64,000 nucleotides of DNA, taken from Rhizobium sp. AQ_MP (lineage in GTDB: Bacteria > Pseudomonadota > Alphaproteobacteria > Rhizobiales > Rhizobiaceae). The DNA lies in assembly GCF_014237835.1 (NCBI RefSeq), contig NZ_JACJVI010000012.1, forward strand, positions 62,001 through 126,000. Reading direction: 5' to 3'. The position numbers and the translations under genes are program-made. Within the stretch, counting starts at the first letter, position 1; every line of letters starts with the position of its first letter. The notes under the pieces were generated by a model, which did no database searches, was not told the origin of the DNA, and saw only the letters and a program-made list of their open reading frames with translations. This document shows, in pieces, positions 55,745 through 64,000 of the stretch.

Positions 55745-56533
55745 ATGATGTTCTCGGCAAGGCAGGCGGAGATCATGGCTCTGGCCAAGGAGCATGGCCG
55801 TGTTCTGGTGGATGAGCTCGCGGCACGCTTTGCGGTCACGCCGCAGACTATTCGCAAGGATTTGAACGACCTGTGTGATTCGCGCGCCCTCAACCGCATC
55901 CACGGCGGGGCGGTCTATCCAAGCGGAAATGAAAACGTCAAATACGAAGCGCGCCGCTCCATGGCGGCGACAGAGAAACAGGCAATCGGGCGCGCCGCAG
56001 CCGCTCTGATCCCGGACAATTCCTCGCTCTTCATCAATATCGGCACCACGACGGAAGCCGTGGGCGACGCCCTGGTCGACCACAAGGAATTGATGGTCAT
56101 CACTAATAACATCAATGTCGCCAATCGCTTGCGCGTTTTTCCCTCGATCGAGGTGGTGATTGCGGGCGGCGTGGTGCGGGGCTCCGACGGTGGTATCGTG
56201 GGCGAAGCGGCCGTCGATTTCATTCGGCAGTTCAAGGTGGATTTCGCCGTCATCGGCGTTTCGGCGATTGATCAGGATGGGGCACTTCTCGATTTCGATT
56301 TTCGCGAAGTGAAAGTGGCCCAGGCCATCATCGCCAATGCGCGCCATGTCATCCTGGTCTCCGACGCATCGAAATTCGAGCGCACCGCACCTGTCCGCAT
56401 AGGCCATATCTCCCAGGTTCAGACCTTTATCACCGACCACTGCCCCTCGGTCAGCGTCCGCGAGATCTGCGCCGAACGGGATGTGCGCATCATCGAAACA
56501 GCGCCTGAAAACCGCCACGCCGTTGCGGAATAA
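55745..56533 (+). CDS. glpR: DeoR-family glycerol regulon repressor
   Basis: A 262-residue DeoR-type repressor. The helix-turn-helix spans ALAKEHGRVLVDELAARFAVTPQTIRKDL (about residues 12-40), and RIHGGAV follows. The effector domain has FINIGTTTEAV, VIAGGVVRGSDGGIVG and VILVSDASKFER, typical of GlpR, which senses glycerol 3-phosphate. It is transcribed toward glpD, with palindromes on both sides, so it probably controls itself and the glycerol genes. Confidence 0.9.
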   Translation: MMFSARQAEIMALAKEHGRVLVDELAARFAVTPQTIRKDLNDLCDSRALNRIHGGAVYPSGNENVKYEARRSMAATEKQAIGRAAAALIPDNSSLFINIGTTTEAVGDALVDHKELMVITNNINVANRLRVFPSIEVVIAGGVVRGSDGGIVGEAAVDFIRQFKVDFAVIGVSAIDQDGALLDFDFREVKVAQAIIANARHVILVSDASKFERTAPVRIGHISQVQTFITDHCPSVSVREICAERDVRIIETAPENRHAVAE

Positions 56534-56534
56534 C

Positions 56535-56564
56535 TTTCGTTTGACATTCGTTTAAATTTCGAAA
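56535..56564. promoter_or_regulatory. GlpR-type half-sites in glpD promoter
   Basis: TTTCGTTT (56535), ATTCGTTT (56546) and the palindrome TTTCGAAA (56557-56564) are regularly spaced by 11 bases. They overlap a TTGACA (56541-56546) followed by an AT-rich -10 region, so repressor binding would block glpD transcription. Confidence 0.6.
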
Positions 56565-56624
56565 AATATACTCACACTTTCGCAATAGCAGCAAATGCTG
56601 CAGGTGCGAACATGCGGAGGAACG

Positions 56625-58136
56625 ATGTCGGGGCAGCCAATCTACGATCTCTTTGTGATCGGCGGCGGGATCAACGGATGCGGGATCGCGCGCGACGCGG
56701 CCGGCCGTGGTTACTCCGTTGCCCTGGCTGAAATGAACGATTTTGCCTCGGGCACGTCTTCCGGCGCCACCAAGCTGATCCATGGCGGCCTGCGATATCT
56801 CGAGCACTATGAATTCCGTCTCGTGCGGGAAGCGCTGATGGAGCGCGAAGTGCTCTGGGCCATGGCCCCGCATGTAATCTGGCCGCTGCGTTTCGTCCTT
56901 CCCTTCCAGAAGGGTGGCATCCGCCCGGCCTGGCTCATCCGCCTGGGCCTCTTCCTCTACGACAACCTCGGCGGTCGCAAACTGTTGCCGGCGACGAAGA
57001 CGCTCGACCTGCGCCGCGATCCCGCCGGCAAGCCGCTGAAGCCGGTCTTCTCCAAGGCTTTCGAATATTCCGACGGCTGGGTCGATGACGCCCGCATGGT
57101 GGTTCTGAACGCCCGCGATGCGCAGATCCGCGGCGCGACGATCCTGAGCCGCAACCGTGTGGTCTCGGCCCATCGTGAAGACGGCCACTGGGTCGTGACG
57201 ACGAAATCGCAGCGCGACGGTTCGACCGTGACCCATCGTGCCCGCATGCTCGTCAATGCCGCCGGCCCCTGGGTCGATCAGGTGCTGGCCGGAGCCTTCG
57301 GTCGCAACAACGTGCATAATGTCCGGCTTGTGCAGGGCAGCCACATTATCGTGCGCAAGAAGTTCACCGACCCGCGCGCCTACTTCTTCCAGAACCCGGA
57401 TAACCGCATCATTTTCGCCATCCCCTACGAAGGCGAGTTCACGCTGATCGGTACGACGGATCGGGACTACACCGAAGACCCGAAGGATGTTCGCATCAGT
57501 CCCGAAGAGGTGAGCTATCTCTGCGATGCGGCAAGCGAGTATTTCCAGGAACCGGTGCGTCCCGACGACATCGTCTGGAGCTATTCGGCTGTGCGCCCGC
57601 TATTCGATGACGGGGCCTCCAAAGCCCAGGAAGCAACGCGCGATTACGTCCTGAAGGTCGAGGGAACCGCAGGCGATGGGCCGCTTTTGAACGTCTTCGG
57701 CGGAAAGCTGACGACCTACCGGCGCCTTGCGGAACATGCGCTTGAGAAGATCGGTGAAGCGATCGGCCAGAAGGGCACGCCCTGGACCGCAGGAAGTCGC
57801 CTGCCGGGTGGTGATTTCGCCGCAACGGCCTTTGAGCCGACGGTCGCCGATCTGTTGAAGGCCTATCCGTTCCTGGACCGTATCCATGCCGAGCGACTGA
57901 TCCGCTGCTACGGCACCGACTCGAAGGCGATTCTCGGGCGGGCGAAGAACGTGGCCGATCTCGGTCGCCATTTCGGCGGCACGCTTTACGAAGCGGAAGT
58001 CCGCTGGCTCGTCGAGCAGGAATGGGCGGTGACGGCGGAAGACGTGCTGTGGCGCCGAACGAAACAAGGACTGTTCCTGACGCCGGAGGAGGCGAAGGGG
58101 CTCGATTCCTATCTGGGGATGCTGGCGGCGGCCTGA
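56625..58136 (+). CDS. glpD: Aerobic glycerol-3-phosphate dehydrogenase
   Basis: A 503-residue FAD enzyme. The N-terminal DLFVIGGGINGCGIARDAAGRG binds FAD, and GTSSGATKLIHGGLRYLE is the GlpD signature; GTTDRDYTEDP and VFGGKLTTYR are also conserved. It oxidises glycerol 3-phosphate to dihydroxyacetone phosphate, passing electrons to quinone at the membrane. ATG 56625 directly follows GGAGGA. It sits between glpR and the glycerol importer. Confidence 0.95.
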   Translation: MSGQPIYDLFVIGGGINGCGIARDAAGRGYSVALAEMNDFASGTSSGATKLIHGGLRYLEHYEFRLVREALMEREVLWAMAPHVIWPLRFVLPFQKGGIRPAWLIRLGLFLYDNLGGRKLLPATKTLDLRRDPAGKPLKPVFSKAFEYSDGWVDDARMVVLNARDAQIRGATILSRNRVVSAHREDGHWVVTTKSQRDGSTVTHRARMLVNAAGPWVDQVLAGAFGRNNVHNVRLVQGSHIIVRKKFTDPRAYFFQNPDNRIIFAIPYEGEFTLIGTTDRDYTEDPKDVRISPEEVSYLCDAASEYFQEPVRPDDIVWSYSAVRPLFDDGASKAQEATRDYVLKVEGTAGDGPLLNVFGGKLTTYRRLAEHALEKIGEAIGQKGTPWTAGSRLPGGDFAATAFEPTVADLLKAYPFLDRIHAERLIRCYGTDSKAILGRAKNVADLGRHFGGTLYEAEVRWLVEQEWAVTAEDVLWRRTKQGLFLTPEEAKGLDSYLGMLAAA

Positions 58137-58184
58137 TCGCCCATCTCGATAAAGACCGACGGTTTGGAGGAGGCCCGAGGACAT

Positions 58185-59264
58185 ATGTTGGAACTGCGTA
58201 AAGTCTCGAAGAAGGCGGGAGGTGAATTTCATATTCACCCGACCGACCTGACGTTGCAGCGGGGTACGCTCAACGTCCTGCTCGGGCCCACCCTTTCGGG
58301 CAAGACATCCCTGATGCGCCTCATGGCGGGCCTCGACAAGCCGACGTCTGGCACGATCCATTTCGATGGCCAGGATGTCACGGGCATGCCGGTCCAGAAG
58401 CGCAATGTCGCGATGGTCTACCAGCAGTTCATCAACTACCCGGCCCTGACGGTCTACGAAAACATCGCATCGCCCATGCGTGTCGCTGGCAAGGATGCAG
58501 CCACCATCGATCGCGAGGTTCGCAAGGCTGCCGATCTCCTGCGGCTCACGCCCTATCTTGAGCGAACCCCGCTCAATCTCTCCGGCGGCCAGCAGCAGCG
58601 CACGGCGCTCGCCCGGGCGATCGTCAAGAAGGCGACACTTGTGCTCCTCGACGAACCACTGGCCAACCTCGACTACAAGCTGCGCGAAGAACTGCGCGAG
58701 GAACTGCCGAAGATCTTTGCCGAGTCCGGCGCGATCTTCGTCTATGCGACGACAGAACCGTCGGAAGCCCTGCTGTTGGGCGGATACACGGCAACGCTCT
58801 CCGAAGGTCGGGTCACGCAGTTCGGCGAGACGATCAATGTCTATCGCCGCCCCCTCGATCTCCTGACTGCCCGCACCTTCGCCGATCCGCCGCTCAACAC
58901 CATTGCGCTGGTCAAGCGGGGCGCGCATTTCGAGCTGAACGGCCAGCCGGTCTTGAGCGTGCCCGCTCATCTCGCGGCGATCGCAGACGGTCCTGTCACC
59001 GTCGGCTTTCATCCGCATCATCTGTCGCTTGCGGCACTGCCCTCGGCTCTCCCTATGCGCTCACGCACTTTGGTCTCGGAGATCGCAGGCTCCGAGAGTT
59101 TCATTCACGTCGAATATGGCGATGCCCGCTGGGTTTGCTTGGCGCATGGCATCCACGACATCGATCCGGACCGCGAGATCGACGTCTTCATTGATACCCG
59201 TCACCTGATGGCGTTCGGCGCCGATGGCAGGGCGCTTGGCGCGCCTGCCGAACTGGCCGCGTGA
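58185..59264 (+). CDS. glpS: Glycerol ABC transporter ATPase, GlpS-like, lacking the switch His
   Basis: A 359-residue ATPase. It has Walker A GPTLSGKT (34-41), Q-loop Gln80, signature LSGGQ (132-136) and Walker B with Asp156-Glu157. The H-loop reads YATTEP, so the switch His is Thr190. It has a TOBE-like C-terminal domain. It pairs with GlpT, whose defect lies in the other motif. The order glpD-glpS-T-P-Q-U-V matches the glycerol operon of Rhizobium leguminosarum. ATG 58185 follows a GAGG box, 48 bases after glpD. Confidence 0.88.
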   Translation: MLELRKVSKKAGGEFHIHPTDLTLQRGTLNVLLGPTLSGKTSLMRLMAGLDKPTSGTIHFDGQDVTGMPVQKRNVAMVYQQFINYPALTVYENIASPMRVAGKDAATIDREVRKAADLLRLTPYLERTPLNLSGGQQQRTALARAIVKKATLVLLDEPLANLDYKLREELREELPKIFAESGAIFVYATTEPSEALLLGGYTATLSEGRVTQFGETINVYRRPLDLLTARTFADPPLNTIALVKRGAHFELNGQPVLSVPAHLAAIADGPVTVGFHPHHLSLAALPSALPMRSRTLVSEIAGSESFIHVEYGDARWVCLAHGIHDIDPDREIDVFIDTRHLMAFGADGRALGAPAELAA

Positions 59265-59275
59265 GGAGCAACGTC

Positions 59276-60346
59276 ATGGCACGCATCAACCTCGACCATA
59301 TCCGTCACGCATACTCCCCCGCCGCTCGGGCGGCTGGCGACTACGCCTTGAAGGAAGTCCATCACGAATGGGATGACGGCGGCGCCTATGCGCTGCTGGG
59401 CCCGTCTGGCTGCGGCAAGACCACCCTTCTCAACATCATTTCGGGTCTCCTGCATCCGTCCGACGGCCGAATCGAGTTCGATGGCGTCGACGTCACGAAC
59501 CTGCCGACGGCCGCCCGCAACATCGCGCAGGTCTTCCAGTTCCCGGTCGTCTACGACACCATGACCGTCTTCGACAATCTGGCCTTCCCGCTACGGAACC
59601 GCCATGTCCCGGAAGACCAAGTCAACAAGCGGGTCAACGAGATCCTGGACATGATCGACCTCCAGCCCATGGCGAAAAAGCGCGCCCAGGGCCTGACCGC
59701 CGACCAGAAGCAGAAGATCTCGCTCGGTCGGGGCCTCGTCCGCTCTGACGTCAACGCCATCCTCTTCGACGAACCGCTGACCGTCATCGACCCGCATATG
59801 AAGTGGGTGCTGCGCTCGCAGCTCAAGCGTCTGCATCGCCAGTCGGGCTTCACCATGGTCTATGTCACCCATGACCAGACCGAGGCCCTGACCTTCGCCG
59901 ACAAGGTCGTCGTCATGTATGACGGCCAGATCGTCCAGATCGGCACGCCCGCCGAACTCTTCGAGCGGCCCAGCCACACCTTCGTCGGCTATTTCATCGG
60001 TTCCCCCGGCATGAATGTCATGCCGGCAAAGGTGAGCGGCGCGACAGCCACGGTCGGCGACCAGACCGTCAGTCTGCCCGGAGCACCCAAGCTGTCCGGT
60101 CAGGGCAAGATCGAGCTCGGGGTTCGTCCCGAATTCGTCCGCCTCGGGCGTGAAGGCATGCCGGTCTCCGTGGTTAAGGTCGAGGATATCGGCCGCCAGA
60201 AGATCGTTCGGGCCAGCTTCGCGGGGCAGCTTTTGTCTATTGTCGTGCCGGAGGATGCCGAAATCCCGGCTGATCCCAAGATCACATTCGTTCCCGAAGG
60301 AGTCGGTATCTACGCCGATTCCTGGCGCGTAGGTTTGGAGGGCTGA
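59276..60346 (+). CDS. glpT: Glycerol ABC transporter ATPase, GlpT-like, with degenerate signature
   Basis: A 356-residue ATPase. It has Walker A GPSGCGKT (42-49), Q-loop Gln88, Walker B with Asp165-Glu166 (ILFDEPLTVID) and switch His199 (YVTHDQTEAL), all intact. The ABC signature expected as LSGGQ reads LTADQ (140-144), followed by KQKISLGRG. Together with GlpS it should form a heterodimer with one good and one degenerate ATP site. ATG 59276 is preceded by GAGGAG. The next gene starts two bases after the stop. Confidence 0.88.
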   Translation: MARINLDHIRHAYSPAARAAGDYALKEVHHEWDDGGAYALLGPSGCGKTTLLNIISGLLHPSDGRIEFDGVDVTNLPTAARNIAQVFQFPVVYDTMTVFDNLAFPLRNRHVPEDQVNKRVNEILDMIDLQPMAKKRAQGLTADQKQKISLGRGLVRSDVNAILFDEPLTVIDPHMKWVLRSQLKRLHRQSGFTMVYVTHDQTEALTFADKVVVMYDGQIVQIGTPAELFERPSHTFVGYFIGSPGMNVMPAKVSGATATVGDQTVSLPGAPKLSGQGKIELGVRPEFVRLGREGMPVSVVKVEDIGRQKIVRASFAGQLLSIVVPEDAEIPADPKITFVPEGVGIYADSWRVGLEG

Positions 60347-60348
60347 CG

Positions 60349-61215
60349 ATGGAAAAGACCTGGAACAACAAGGCCTGGTTCATGGTCATTCCGGTCCTCG
60401 TGCTGGTGGCTTTCTCGGCTGTCATACCGCTGATGACCGTGGTGAACTATTCCGTTCAGGACACCTTCGGCAACAACCAGTTCTTCTGGGCGGGCACTGA
60501 CTGGTTCGCCGACATCCTGTCTTCCGACCGCTTCTGGGATGCGCTTGGACGCAACCTGATCTTCTCGATGATCATTCTGGCGATCCAGGTGCCGCTTGGC
60601 ATTTTCATCGCGCTCAACATGCCGAAAAAGGGACTGGGTGTTCCGGTCTGCCTTGTCCTGATGGCACTTCCACTGCTCATTCCGTGGAATGTGGTGGGCA
60701 CAATCTGGCAGGTCTTCGGTCGCGTCGACATCGGTCTGCTCGGCTATTCGTTGAACGCCATGGGCTTCGACTACAATTACACACAGAACCCGATCCACGC
60801 CTGGGTTACCATCATCGTGATGGATGTCTGGCACTGGACGAGCCTCGTCGTACTGCTTTGCTATGCCGGCCTCGTCTCCATCCCGGATGCCTATTACCAG
60901 GCGGCCAAGATTGATGGCGCATCACGCTGGTCGGTGTTCCGCTTCATCCAGCTGCCGAAGATGAAGCGCGTGCTTCTGATCGCCGTGCTTCTGCGCTTCA
61001 TGGATAGTTTCATGATCTATACCGAGCCGTTCGTCCTGACGGGCGGTGGCCCGGGCAATTCGACCACCTTCCTGTCCATCGATCTCGTCAAGATGGCGGT
61101 CGGCCAGTTCGACCTTGGTCCGGCGGCGGCGATGTCGATCATCTACTTCCTGATCATCCTGGCTCTGTCCTGGGTTTTCTACACCGTCATGACCAACAGT
61201 GACGCGAAGGACTGA
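60349..61215 (+). CDS. glpP: Glycerol ABC transporter permease
   Basis: A 288-residue permease with about six helices. The first is AWFMVIPVLVLVAFSAVIPLM, and the coupling loop is IPDAYYQAAKIDGASRWSVFRFIQLPKM with the conserved A-A-x2-DGA core. It forms the glycerol pore with GlpQ. It lies two bases after glpT, and GGAGGG overlaps that gene's end. Confidence 0.9.
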   Translation: MEKTWNNKAWFMVIPVLVLVAFSAVIPLMTVVNYSVQDTFGNNQFFWAGTDWFADILSSDRFWDALGRNLIFSMIILAIQVPLGIFIALNMPKKGLGVPVCLVLMALPLLIPWNVVGTIWQVFGRVDIGLLGYSLNAMGFDYNYTQNPIHAWVTIIVMDVWHWTSLVVLLCYAGLVSIPDAYYQAAKIDGASRWSVFRFIQLPKMKRVLLIAVLLRFMDSFMIYTEPFVLTGGGPGNSTTFLSIDLVKMAVGQFDLGPAAAMSIIYFLIILALSWVFYTVMTNSDAKD

Positions 61216-61226
61216 GGGAGACATCG

Positions 61227-62045
61227 ATGAAAAGCACTGATAATCGCGCCGGCCTCGGCTTCCTGGTCCCGACGATCTACATTATCTTCCTGCTCCTGCC
61301 GATCTACTGGCTCGTCAACATGAGCTTCAAGACGAATGCTGAGATCACGGGCGCCTTCTCGCTCTGGCCCGCCAACCCGACACTTGCCAACTACGTCGTG
61401 ATCTTCACCGATCCGTCCTGGTACAAGGGCTACATCAACTCGATCATCTACGTCTGCATGAACACCGTGATCGCGGTCGCCGTCGCGCTGCCGGCAGCCT
61501 ATGCCTTCTCGCGCTATCGCTTCCTCGGTGACAAGCATCTGTTCTTCTGGCTGCTGACAAACCGCATGGCGCCGCCGGCGGTCTTCGCTCTGCCCTTCTT
61601 CCAGCTGTATTCCGCCTTCGGCCTGATCGACACCCACATCGCCGTTGCCATCGCGCACTGCCTGTTCAACGTGCCGCTCGCCGTCTGGATCCTGGAAGGC
61701 TTCATGTCCGGCGTGCCGAAGGAGATCGATGAGACGGCCTATATCGACGGCTATTCTTTCCCGAAGTTCTTCGTGAAGATCTTCATGCCCCTGATTGCCT
61801 CCGGCATCGGTGTCGCGGCCTTCTTCTGCTTCATGTTCTCCTGGGTGGAGCTTTTGATTGCTCGCACGCTGACCACGACGGATGCAAAGCCGATCGCCGC
61901 CATCATGACCCGCACCGTCTCCGCGTCCGGCATGGATTGGGGCGTACTCGCCGCAGCCGGCGTGCTGACCATCATCCCGGGTGCGCTCGTCATCTATTTC
62001 GTCCGCAACTACATCGCCAAGGGCTTTGCCCTGGGCCGCGTCTGA
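61227..62045 (+). CDS. glpQ: Glycerol ABC transporter permease
   Basis: A 272-residue permease with six helices. FLVPTIYIIFLLLPIYWLVNMSF is the first, and the coupling loop reads GVPKEIDETAYIDGYSFPKFFVKIFMPL. The usual A-A of the EAA loop is T-A. It is the partner of GlpP. A GAGGGAG box precedes ATG. The name is as in the rhizobial glycerol operon and is unrelated to enterobacterial glycerophosphodiesterase GlpQ. Confidence 0.9.
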   Translation: MKSTDNRAGLGFLVPTIYIIFLLLPIYWLVNMSFKTNAEITGAFSLWPANPTLANYVVIFTDPSWYKGYINSIIYVCMNTVIAVAVALPAAYAFSRYRFLGDKHLFFWLLTNRMAPPAVFALPFFQLYSAFGLIDTHIAVAIAHCLFNVPLAVWILEGFMSGVPKEIDETAYIDGYSFPKFFVKIFMPLIASGIGVAAFFCFMFSWVELLIARTLTTTDAKPIAAIMTRTVSASGMDWGVLAAAGVLTIIPGALVIYFVRNYIAKGFALGRV

Positions 62046-62055
62046 GGAGGTTTCC

Positions 62056-62337
62056 ATGGACTTTTCATGGATGGCATGGACCACGCCGACCGCGATCTTC
62101 TTCATCGTGATTTTCTGCCTGATCCTGTCGATGGCGGTCTGGGAGTATATCGCCCCGGGCGGCAATCCGCGGATCGGCATCCTGCGCTTCGAAACCACCC
62201 GTGGCGACCGTCTTTTCGTGTCGCTGCTCGGGTCGGCGTTCATCCATCTCGCTTGGCTCGGTCTCGTTGGACCGAACCTGTGGTGGGCTCTTGCTCTGTC
62301 CGTGGTCTACGCCATCGGCGTTTTCCGCTACGTCTAG
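62056..62337 (+). CDS. glpU: Small membrane protein of glycerol ABC operon (DUF2160)
   Basis: A 93-residue protein with three hydrophobic segments (TAIFFIVIFCLILSMAVWEY, VSLLGSAFIHLAWLGLV and WWALALSVVYAIGVFRY), matching DUF2160 proteins encoded with rhizobial glycerol importers. Its role is unknown; it may be an accessory subunit of the complex. ATG follows a strong GAGGAGG box, 10 bases after glpQ. Confidence 0.82.
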   Translation: MDFSWMAWTTPTAIFFIVIFCLILSMAVWEYIAPGGNPRIGILRFETTRGDRLFVSLLGSAFIHLAWLGLVGPNLWWALALSVVYAIGVFRYV

Positions 62338-62420
62338 AGCAGACAAGACGGGGTGGCGGCGGGAGGTCGCCATTCTCGAGACTGCAAACCGAATGCAATC
62401 GCAACCTTAGGGAGGACATA

Positions 62421-64000
62421 ATGCGAAAGCACCTTTTGACGACGACGGCCGCCATGCTTCTTGCCATGACGGGCGTAGCCTTCGCCGATATGGAAGCGGC
62501 GAAGAAGTTCCTGGATGCCGAAATCGGCGACATGTCGGCACTGGACCGTGCCACGCAGGAAAAGGAAATGCAGTGGTTCATCGATGCCGCGAAGCCTTTC
62601 GCCGGCATGGAAATCAAGGTCGTTTCTGAAACCATCACCACGCATGAATATGAATCGAAGGTCCTCGCTCCGGCCTTCACCGCCATCACCGGCATCAAGA
62701 TCACCCATGACCTGATCGGTGAAGGTGACGTCGTCGAAAAGCTGCAGACGCAGATGCAGTCGGGCGAAAACATCTACGACGCCTACATCAACGACTCCGA
62801 CCTCATCGGCACCCACTGGCGCTACCAGCAGGTCCGCAACCTGACCGACTGGATGGCGAACGAAGGCAAGGACGTCACCAGCCCGACCCTCGACATCGAT
62901 GACTTCATCGGCAAGTCGTTCACCACCGCTCCGGACGGCAAGCTCTATCAGCTGCCGACCCAGCAGTTCGCCAACCTCTATTTCTTCCGTTATGACTGGT
63001 TCAACGACGAAAAGAACAAGGCAGACTTCAAGGCCAAGTACGGCTACGACCTCGGCGTTCCCGTCAACTGGTCCGCTTATGAAGACATTGCCGAATTCTT
63101 CACCGGTCGCGAAATCGACGGCAAGAAGGTCTTCGGCCACATGGACTACGGCAAGAAGGACCCGTCGCTCGGCTGGCGCTTCACCGACGCCTGGCTGTCG
63201 ATGGCCGGTAACGGCGACAAGGGCATCCCGAACGGCAACCCGGTTGACGAATGGGGCATCAAGGTTGACGAAAACTCCCGTCCGGTCGGCTCCTGCGTCG
63301 CCCGCGGCGGTGACACCAACGGCCCTGCCTCCGTCTACGCCATCGAGAAGTATCTCGAATGGATGAAAAAGTATGCCCCTCCGGCTGCTCAGGGCATGAC
63401 CTTCTCTGAATCCGGTCCGGTGCCGTCGCAGGGTGAAATCGCTCAGCAGATGTTCACCTATACCGCCTTCACCGCCGACTTCGTCAAGGAAGGCCTGCCG
63501 GTCGTCAACGCGGACGGCACGCCGAAGTGGCGCTTTGCTCCGAGCCCGCATGGCGTCTACTGGAAGGACGGCATGAAGCTCGGCTATCAGGACGCCGGTT
63601 CTTGGACGCTGATGAAGTCCACCCCGGAAGACCGTGCGAAGGCTGCCTGGCTCTACGCACAGTTCGTCACCTCGAAGACGGTTGACGTGAAGAAGAGCCA
63701 TGTCGGTCTGACCTTCATCCGTCAGTCGACCCTCGACCACCAGTCCTTCACCGATCGCGCACCGAAGCTCGGCGGTCTGGTCGAATTCTACCGCTCGCCG
63801 GCTCGCCTGCAGTGGTCGCCGACCGGCACCAACGTTCCGGACTATCCGAAGCTCGCTCAGCTCTGGTGGCAGGCAATCGGTGACGCTTCTTCGGGCGCCA
63901 AGACCGCCCAGGAAGCCATGGACTCGCTCTGCGCCGAGCAGGAAAAGGTCCTTGAGCGTCTCGAGCGCGCTGGCGTCCAGGGCGATATCGGACCGAAGCT
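62421..64000 (+). CDS. glpV: Glycerol ABC transporter substrate-binding protein, 3' truncated by window
   Basis: 526 codons are present and the frame is open at the window end. The signal peptide ends near GVAFA (about residue 22). The mature protein has DALDRATQ-like helices, GMEIKVVSETITTHEYE, YQLPTQQFANLYFFRYDWF and a long insertion-rich C-terminal domain. It is larger than usual binding proteins, as known for GlpV. It delivers glycerol to GlpPQ. ATG 62421 follows GGGAGGA. Confidence 0.9.
   Translation, partial: MRKHLLTTTAAMLLAMTGVAFADMEAAKKFLDAEIGDMSALDRATQEKEMQWFIDAAKPFAGMEIKVVSETITTHEYESKVLAPAFTAITGIKITHDLIGEGDVVEKLQTQMQSGENIYDAYINDSDLIGTHWRYQQVRNLTDWMANEGKDVTSPTLDIDDFIGKSFTTAPDGKLYQLPTQQFANLYFFRYDWFNDEKNKADFKAKYGYDLGVPVNWSAYEDIAEFFTGREIDGKKVFGHMDYGKKDPSLGWRFTDAWLSMAGNGDKGIPNGNPVDEWGIKVDENSRPVGSCVARGGDTNGPASVYAIEKYLEWMKKYAPPAAQGMTFSESGPVPSQGEIAQQMFTYTAFTADFVKEGLPVVNADGTPKWRFAPSPHGVYWKDGMKLGYQDAGSWTLMKSTPEDRAKAAWLYAQFVTSKTVDVKKSHVGLTFIRQSTLDHQSFTDRAPKLGGLVEFYRSPARLQWSPTGTNVPDYPKLAQLWWQAIGDASSGAKTAQEAMDSLCAEQEKVLERLERAGVQGDIGPK

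Noticed and set aside
62334..63740. Leftward 468-codon frame at the window end
   Set aside because: It is antisense to the glpV gene, which has a signal peptide, a strong ribosome-binding site and a conserved operon place.

Overview
The window is GC-rich, densely coded alphaproteobacterial DNA, most likely from a Rhizobiaceae member (Rhizobium, Agrobacterium, Ensifer or a close relative). Four things point there: the smoC-smoEFGK-smoS-mtlK polyol locus, the glpRD-glpSTPQUV glycerol locus, a RIME-like intergenic repeat, and EcfG-type stress promoters (GGAAC-N16-NGTT). It holds about 55 genes, nearly all for uptake and breakdown of small carbon and nitrogen compounds. No tRNA, rRNA, CRISPR array, transposase or phage gene was seen.

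Layout. (1) 1-5840: tail of a sugar ABC permease, then a rare-sugar operon with a ketose 3-epimerase, a FrcK-like P-loop kinase, two FGGY kinases and a class II aldolase. (2) 6028-15280: a possible ring-cleavage catabolic region. An IclR regulator, an amidohydrolase and a two-subunit LigAB-type dioxygenase run leftward. A citrate-synthase-fold (citryl-CoA-lyase-like) protein, a CaiB CoA-transferase and a DctPQM TRAP transporter run rightward. (3) 15330-23095: a PotABCD-like ABC importer divergent from a TetR gene coupled to a YtcJ-type amidohydrolase, then an MHS-family MFS transporter. (4) 23335-28310: cyoABCD quinol oxidase plus SURF1. (5) 28331-38089: a complete hut operon (hutF, hutH paralogue, hutI, hutH, hutG, hutU, hutD, hutC). 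(6) 38228-48135: sorbitol/mannitol/galactitol locus. (7) 48216-51979: a stress island with a DUF4142 protein, small membrane proteins, Mn-catalase and NDH-2, carrying four EcfG-like promoters. (8) 52026-55672: a corrinoid importer behind a Zur-like palindrome and a cobalamin riboswitch. (9) 55696-64000: glycerol regulator, dehydrogenase and ABC importer, cut by the window end.

How the parts work together: most blocks pair an importer with its degradative enzymes and a dedicated regulator. Histidine goes to glutamate, formate and ammonia; polyols go to ketoses that are then phosphorylated; glycerol goes to dihydroxyacetone phosphate. The quinol oxidase and NDH-2 handle the electrons.

The most unusual observations are: a histidine ammonia-lyase paralogue inside the hut operon that has lost the MIO-forming Ala-Ser-Gly triad and the catalytic Tyr; a glycerol importer whose two ATPases carry complementary defects, giving one consensus and one degenerate ATP site; the uncharacterised LigAB/amidohydrolase/CS-fold/CaiB/TRAP cluster; and the EcfG-like promoter cluster with a back-to-back divergent pair.
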